From Oscillospiraceae bacterium (GTDB lineage Bacteria; Bacillota; Clostridia; Oscillospirales; Ruminococcaceae): DNA of 9,105 nt. A program made the translations under genes and the position numbers. This document shows, piece after piece, positions 5,106 through 9,105 of this stretch (position 1 is the first letter of the stretch; each line of letters begins with the position of its first letter). The stretch covers positions 1 through 9,105 of the forward strand of contig JAEDHF010000077.1 in assembly GCA_016297165.1 (NCBI GenBank), in the 5' to 3' direction. Below the pieces are notes generated by a model. That model made no database searches. It had not been told where the DNA came from and was given only the letters and a program-made list of their open reading frames with translations.

Positions 5106-6428
5106 TTATTTCTTTGCGTCCTTTTCACGCTGGCTGTTAATATCGTTAAGCATGAGCTGCAGCCTTTCGGGGAGGTTTCTTTCCGTTCCTTCGAAATCTG
5201 GAAGCTCCGACCAGGTAATTACATTTTCAGCAGTCATAACCTTTTTGAAGAATTCCTCGTCCATTTTTTCCTCGTTAATACGTGGAATGCCTAAAACAGT
5301 GGTGCTGCTGTAAATAAAATCGCTGTTCCAGGGCATAAAGTAAAGCCATTTTACTTCATCCGAAAGAGCGGCTATCTCGTCGGAATCGGGTATATATCCA
5401 CATTCGGAAATAGCAGTCATTTTTCCCTCGGCAGTAAGCTTAATAAGGTTATTGTACTGTGACTGCTGAGCGCTGTGGTCGGGGCTGTTGGGATAAATAT
5501 CCATACCCGAAATATCGTAGGTGTTGGGATGTACCTGTGTATGTCTGTTCTGACCGTTCCATACCCATATAAGGTTTGTAAGCTTATGGTAGTTTTCGAG
5601 ACGGTCGTATATCATATACCAGAGCTTCTGATAAAGCTGTTTTTCGGCAGCCTCTTTTGTATTTACTCCCCACCAGAACCAGTCGCCGCTTCCTTCGTGG
5701 AGCGGGCGCCAGAGTACGGGTACGCCTGCGGCTTCGAGGCGCTGAAGCTCATGTGCGATAAGGTCGATATCGTGTACTGCAACCTCATATTCCTTTGTGC
5801 CGGGAGTTACTGCATTTTCAAGGCTGAAATTCGTTATATACTTGCTGTAGAAGGCGTGACCGTTATCGGGATTATCTATATCTGCGGGAACATTCCAATG
5901 CCAGGTAAAGGTAACAAGTCCGCCGGATTTTGTGTGCCAGTCTATCGCCATTTGCGTCCAGTCGGAGCCGTCTCCATCGGGAGTAGTCGTGAAAATAAAG
6001 TCGAAGCCCTTGATTGCGGGTAAATCCTCGGTAAGATAATAGTAGAGAATATCCTCGCTTGCCTTGATATTTTCCATTTGCTGAGCTGCAATAATATTTT
6101 TTCCGTAGTTTTCTCTGAGCCAGTCGAAAACAGCCTTGGTTTTCGGGTTTGTATTATCGGAAACGGGATCGCCCTCGGGAACAGTCTTAGCGTCAAGGTC
6201 GGCTAAAAGCTTGTCGAAATCCGTCTGATATGCTAAAGCTACTTCCATATCTACATCGCCCTCAGCAGTCATTACTACAGGGTTGGACAGGGGAACTTGC
6301 TGCTCCTCGGTAACGTTTTCGGCAGCCCCGGTATCGGAAGGCAAGGTGTCTGAAGTCTGTGCATTTCCGCAGGAGCACAGCATAGCGAGAGTAAGTAATC
6401 CTGCTGTAAGTCTTAATCCTTTTTTCAT
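5106..6428 (-). CDS. GH26 family glycanase (beta-mannanase-like) lipoprotein
   Basis: A 440-residue exported protein. The N-terminus has KK, a hydrophobic stretch and a lipobox LCSC with lipidated Cys20, then a Ser/Thr/Glu-rich linker to about residue 60, so the enzyme should be anchored on the outer face of the membrane. The catalytic domain (about 95-410) has glycoside hydrolase family 26 hallmarks: FTWHWN (174-179), VLWRPLHEGSGDWFWWG (238-254) with acid/base Glu245, and AISECG (339-344) with nucleophile Glu342. GH26 enzymes mostly cut beta-1,4-mannan. No carbohydrate-binding module, dockerin or SLH domain is visible. The ATG overlaps the stop of the DUF4364 gene in ATGA; the nearest Shine-Dalgarno (AAGGG) is 10 nt away, so coupled translation is likely. 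The exact polymer is uncertain, since some members cut mixed glucans or xylan. Confidence 0.93.
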   Translation of the reverse strand: MKKGLRLTAGLLTLAMLCSCGNAQTSDTLPSDTGAAENVTEEQQVPLSNPVVMTAEGDVDMEVALAYQTDFDKLLADLDAKTVPEGDPVSDNTNPKTKAVFDWLRENYGKNIIAAQQMENIKASEDILYYYLTEDLPAIKGFDFIFTTTPDGDGSDWTQMAIDWHTKSGGLVTFTWHWNVPADIDNPDNGHAFYSKYITNFSLENAVTPGTKEYEVAVHDIDLIAHELQRLEAAGVPVLWRPLHEGSGDWFWWGVNTKEAAEKQLYQKLWYMIYDRLENYHKLTNLIWVWNGQNRHTQVHPNTYDISGMDIYPNSPDHSAQQSQYNNLIKLTAEGKMTAISECGYIPDSDEIAALSDEVKWLYFMPWNSDFIYSSTTVLGIPRINEEKMDEEFFKKVMTAENVITWSELPDFEGTERNLPERLQLMLNDINSQREKDAKK

Positions 6429-7018
6429 AGGTGTATATCCCTTTCCATATTTTCGAGAGTTTCCCAGTCGTCCTTTAAAAACATATTCATAATATGCTTT
6501 ATTACGGCAGGAGAATTTCCTAAAAAGCGTTCCTTCATCTCAATAGCTTTTTCCTCGCTTGGCGCATAAAGCTTTATATCGAGGATAATCTCGCCGTTAA
6601 TCTCATTTAGAAATTTTACGTTAAGGTCGTATCTTCCGCGGATATAATCATAATTTATATAACATCTGACTGATTTTTCCCGTTTAAGTCTTTCGATAAC
6701 CTCTTTTCCTGTAGCGACTGTTTTTTCCCTTATGGTAAGAGGAATACGGGTTTCGGAAAACTGTTCGGAGAGAGTTTTTCCCTCTTCGGTAATGGAATAG
6801 AAGCGCTCGCCCTTTTCCTTATCGTTTCTAACGGTTATGAGCTTTTTTTCCTCCATAACGCCAACCTGGGTCATAAGCTCAAAGTAATTGGCGGATTCAA
6901 GAGAAAGGACAATTTCGCTTATAACCGAGTCACCAAGGTCGCCGAAGCAGTCCAGTATATAGCAGAAGTAAACGCATAAATCAAAATCTTCATTAACTTT
7001 AATAGGAGATATTTCCAC
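6425..7018 (-). CDS. DUF4364 family predicted winged-helix protein
   Basis: A 197-residue soluble protein. Residues about 10-90 look like a winged-helix DNA-binding domain: hydrophobic helices, YFELMTQVGVMEEKKLITVRN (45-65) as the helix-to-wing part, and YSITEEGKTLSEQF (74-87), the usual end of MarR/PadR-like wings. The C-terminal part (about 115-180) is alternating strands and helices. This fits the DUF4364 family of Clostridia, which has no established function. The start is GTG at 7018, preceded by AAGGAGG with 6 nt from GGAGG to the start codon. It lies 27 nt after aroC and overlaps the GH26 gene by 4 nt. Its place in the operon hints that it could regulate the glycanase or the whole unit, but no target is visible. 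Confidence 0.8.
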   Translation of the reverse strand: MEISPIKVNEDFDLCVYFCYILDCFGDLGDSVISEIVLSLESANYFELMTQVGVMEEKKLITVRNDKEKGERFYSITEEGKTLSEQFSETRIPLTIREKTVATGKEVIERLKREKSVRCYINYDYIRGRYDLNVKFLNEINGEIILDIKLYAPSEEKAIEMKERFLGNSPAVIKHIMNMFLKDDWETLENMERDIHL

Positions 7019-7045
7019 TTATTTCCTCCTTAAAATAGCATAAAA

Positions 7046-8122
7046 TCAAATCAGGAATGAAAGAATAGCGATATTCGCCGCCGCCTCAACGCAGGGTACC
7101 GCTCTCGGTACTATGCAGGCGTCATGTCTGCCCTTTATTTCGAGAGTAGTATTCTCCATTTTTACATAGTCAACGGTTTTCTGTGGCTGAGCAATAGAGG
7201 GTGTGGGCTTTACTGCCACATTGAATATTACGGGCATACCGCTTGTTATTCCGCCGAGAATACCGCCGTTATTGTTGGTTTCGGTTTTAACTGTTTCTCC
7301 GTCGGTAACGAAGGGGTCGTTAGCCTTCGAGCCTCTCATTTCCGCAAAATCAAAGCCTTTTCCGAAGGCTATAGCCTTTATAGCGGGAATTCCGAAAACA
7401 ATCTGCGAAATCCTGTTTTCGATACCGTCGAACATAGGTGAGCCGATACCTGCCTTAATGCCGATAACAGCACATTCAATAGTACCGCCAACGGAATCAA
7501 GGCTCATTCTTGCGTCATTTACGTGTCTTTTCATTTCTTCAGCCTTACTCTCGTCAATAAGCGCCATTTCACGCTTCTTGATGCTATCGAAAAGGTCGGG
7601 TTCAAGGCTGACGGGGTTGAAGTGTTCGTCATATACTCCGTCAATACTTAAAATATGAGCGCAGGAGTATATTCCCATCTGTTCGAGAGCCTGTCCACAG
7701 ACTGCACCTGCAAAAACCAGGGGAGCGGTAATTCTGCCCGAAAAATGGCCGCCGCCTCTTAAGTCGTTGGCGTAATTGTATCTGACTGAGCCGGTATAAT
7801 CGGCATGACCCGGACGGGCTACAGTTTGAATATTGCCGTAATCGGAGGAATGCTGGTCGGTGTTACGGATAACGGCGGATAGGGGTGTACCCGTAGTTTT
7901 TCCGTTAATATAGCCCGAAAGAATCTCGGGCATATCCTTTTCGCTTCTGTTCGTACTCATTCCGTCCTTTTTAGGCGCTCTTCTTGCCATAAATTCAAGA
8001 ATTCTGTCGAAATCGAGAGGAATTCCTCCGGGAAGTCCGTCGATAACTACGCCGATACCTGCACCGTGGGATTCGCCGAATATGGAAACGGAAAGGTTTC
8101 CGAAATGTATGTTAGATGACAT
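7046..8122 (-). CDS. aroC: Chorismate synthase
   Basis: A 358-residue cytosolic enzyme of normal length that converts 5-enolpyruvylshikimate 3-phosphate to chorismate using reduced FMN, the last step of the shikimate pathway. The family signatures are all present: FGESHGAGIG with His19, RPGHADYTG (103-111) with His106, RGGGHFSGR (122-130), and RHDACIVPRAVPCVEAAAN (332-350). The ATG at 8122 is chosen over one at 8215 because GGAGG (8135-8131) is 8 nt before it and because chorismate synthases begin a few residues before the FGESHG motif. The first 11 nt overlap the end of aroA, whose product makes its substrate, indicating translational coupling. Confidence 0.97.
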   Translation of the reverse strand: MSSNIHFGNLSVSIFGESHGAGIGVVIDGLPGGIPLDFDRILEFMARRAPKKDGMSTNRSEKDMPEILSGYINGKTTGTPLSAVIRNTDQHSSDYGNIQTVARPGHADYTGSVRYNYANDLRGGGHFSGRITAPLVFAGAVCGQALEQMGIYSCAHILSIDGVYDEHFNPVSLEPDLFDSIKKREMALIDESKAEEMKRHVNDARMSLDSVGGTIECAVIGIKAGIGSPMFDGIENRISQIVFGIPAIKAIAFGKGFDFAEMRGSKANDPFVTDGETVKTETNNNGGILGGITSGMPVIFNVAVKPTPSIAQPQKTVDYVKMENTTLEIKGRHDACIVPRAVPCVEAAANIAILSFLI

Positions 8123-9105
8123 CGAATTTTCCTCCGAGCATTTTAAAATCATCAAAGAAGGTGGGGTAGGATTTAGAAACGCATTCTGCACCCTTAAGGA
8201 TAACGGGGGAAGCACATCTTTGCGAAGCTATGGAAATTGACATAGCTATCCTATGGTCGGTCCAGCATTCGCATTCGCCACCCTTAAGCTCCTTAACTCC
8301 CTTTATCACGAGAGTATCACCCTCAACCCTTATATCGGCGCCAAGCTTAGAAAGCTCGCCCGAGGTTACGGCAAGACGGTCGCACTCCTTAATTCTAAGC
8401 CTTTCACAGCCTCTTATATAGGAAGTACCCTCTCCGAAGCAGGCTAAAACGCTCATAATCGGTACAAGGTCGGGAATCTGGCTTGCGTTAACGTCAAAGC
8501 CTCTACCCGTTCTTATAAACTCCTCTGTAATACGGAGTATTTCACGGTCGCCCTGAAGGCTGTCGGGATTGAGTCCGTCTATTTGAAGCTCTGCGCCTAA
8601 TGCCTTAGCTACACAGAAAAACGCCGCCTGTGACATATCGCCTTCAACGGTATATTCACGGGGTCGGTACTTTTGTCCGCCCTTTATGAAATATTCGTTT
8701 TCTCTCTCCTCTACGGTTATGCCGAAGCTTTTCATAACGTCAATAGTAAGGTCGATATAAGGCTTTGACTCTAAGGGAGAGGTAATTTTAATTATGCTGT
8801 CCTCTTCGAGAAGAGAAAGAGCGAAAAGAAAGCCCGTAATAAACTGGGAGGAGATGTTTCCCGCTATTTCGTAAACTCCGCCGCTGAGCCTGCCCTCTGT
8901 AATATAGGGCATTTTCTCGGTTATGAAGGTTACGCCGTGCTTTTTGAACTCGGTAAAGTAGGGGGTAATCGGTCGGTTGGGAAGGTTTGCTCTTCCGCGG
9001 AAGGTAGAACGACAGCCGAGAGCCGCAGCAACAGGCACAATAAAGCGAAGTGTAGAACCGCTTTCGTGGCAGTCGATATCAGCTTCCTCGGGGATTCTTC
9101 CTATG
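8112..9105 (-). CDS. aroA: 3-phosphoshikimate 1-carboxyvinyltransferase (EPSP synthase), 5' end outside the window
   Basis: The frame stays open to the window end, giving 330 C-terminal residues of an enzyme usually about 420 long; the GTG at 9038 is internal, since conserved residues lie before it. It transfers enolpyruvyl from phosphoenolpyruvate to shikimate 3-phosphate. Visible motifs, counted from the first full codon: DCHESGSTLRF (11-21), SSQFITG (85-91), EGDMSQAAFF (154-163), QIPD with the catalytic Asp at 212, LRIKECDRL (236-244), WTDHRIAMS (281-289) and CVSKSYPTFFDD (308-319). The ESGSTLRF form is the usual clostridial variant of the N-A-G-T-A-M-R loop. It is upstream of aroC and overlaps it by 11 nt; the operon promoter must lie beyond the window. 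Confidence 0.97.
   Translation of the reverse strand, partial: IGRIPEEADIDCHESGSTLRFIVPVAAALGCRSTFRGRANLPNRPITPYFTEFKKHGVTFITEKMPYITEGRLSGGVYEIAGNISSQFITGFLFALSLLEEDSIIKITSPLESKPYIDLTIDVMKSFGITVEERENEYFIKGGQKYRPREYTVEGDMSQAAFFCVAKALGAELQIDGLNPDSLQGDREILRITEEFIRTGRGFDVNASQIPDLVPIMSVLACFGEGTSYIRGCERLRIKECDRLAVTSGELSKLGADIRVEGDTLVIKGVKELKGGECECWTDHRIAMSISIASQRCASPVILKGAECVSKSYPTFFDDFKMLGGKFDVI

Noticed and set aside
5475..6023. A 182-codon plus-strand open frame inside the GH26 gene
   Set aside because: It is antisense to the conserved catalytic core including both catalytic Glu codon regions, and its composition is that of a shadow frame.
9036..9038. The GTG at 9038 as the aroA start
   Set aside because: The frame continues upstream to the window end and encodes the conserved DCHESGSTLRF segment, so the true start is outside.
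1..9105. Mobile element, CRISPR array, tRNA/rRNA, toxin-antitoxin or defence system
   Set aside because: I saw no transposase or integrase, no spaced direct repeats, and no structured RNA gene. The small regulator is paired with a DUF2975 membrane protein, not a toxin.

Overview
The window looks like chromosome of a low-to-moderate-GC Gram-positive anaerobe, most likely a gut or rumen Clostridia/Oscillospirales bacterium of the Ruminococcus type. This is inferred from the gene families (DUF4364, a DUF2975 plus YozG-like regulator pair, a LacX-type epimerase, a GH26 lipoprotein), strong GGAGG-type ribosome binding sites and near-consensus SigA promoters. I see no phage, transposon, CRISPR, tRNA or rRNA, and all genes are intact apart from the two cut by the window ends.

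Layout. (1) Positions 1-472, plus strand: the 3' end of a histidine operon (hisI tail, then hisE), closed by a hairpin terminator that also faces the convergent antiporter gene. (2) 478-1855, minus strand: a monocistronic CPA2-type cation/proton antiporter with its own promoter, and a leader in which a hairpin lies between the Shine-Dalgarno sequence and the start codon. (3) 1876-2709, minus: an alpha/beta hydrolase with its own promoter and terminator. (4) 2746-3592, minus: a two-gene unit encoding a DUF2975 membrane protein and a small Xre-type regulator, behind a perfect-consensus promoter. (5) 3645-9105, minus: one apparent operon of at least six genes, aroA (cut by the window end) - aroC - DUF4364 winged-helix protein - GH26 mannanase-like lipoprotein - LacX-like aldose epimerase - PAP2 membrane phosphatase. 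Its genes overlap or lie within 27 nt of each other, and it ends in a strong terminator at 3645-3676.

How the genes work together. AroA and AroC carry out the last two steps of chorismate synthesis. Downstream, the apparent transcript continues into a small predicted DNA-binding protein, a surface-anchored beta-mannan hydrolase and a sugar mutarotase-like enzyme, which together could act on mannan-derived sugar, and a membrane phosphatase. Joining core aromatic biosynthesis to a surface glycanase in one transcript is the most unusual architecture here. The other notable signal is the hairpin-bridged Shine-Dalgarno sequence of the antiporter gene. I did not find a clearly new defence or mobile system.
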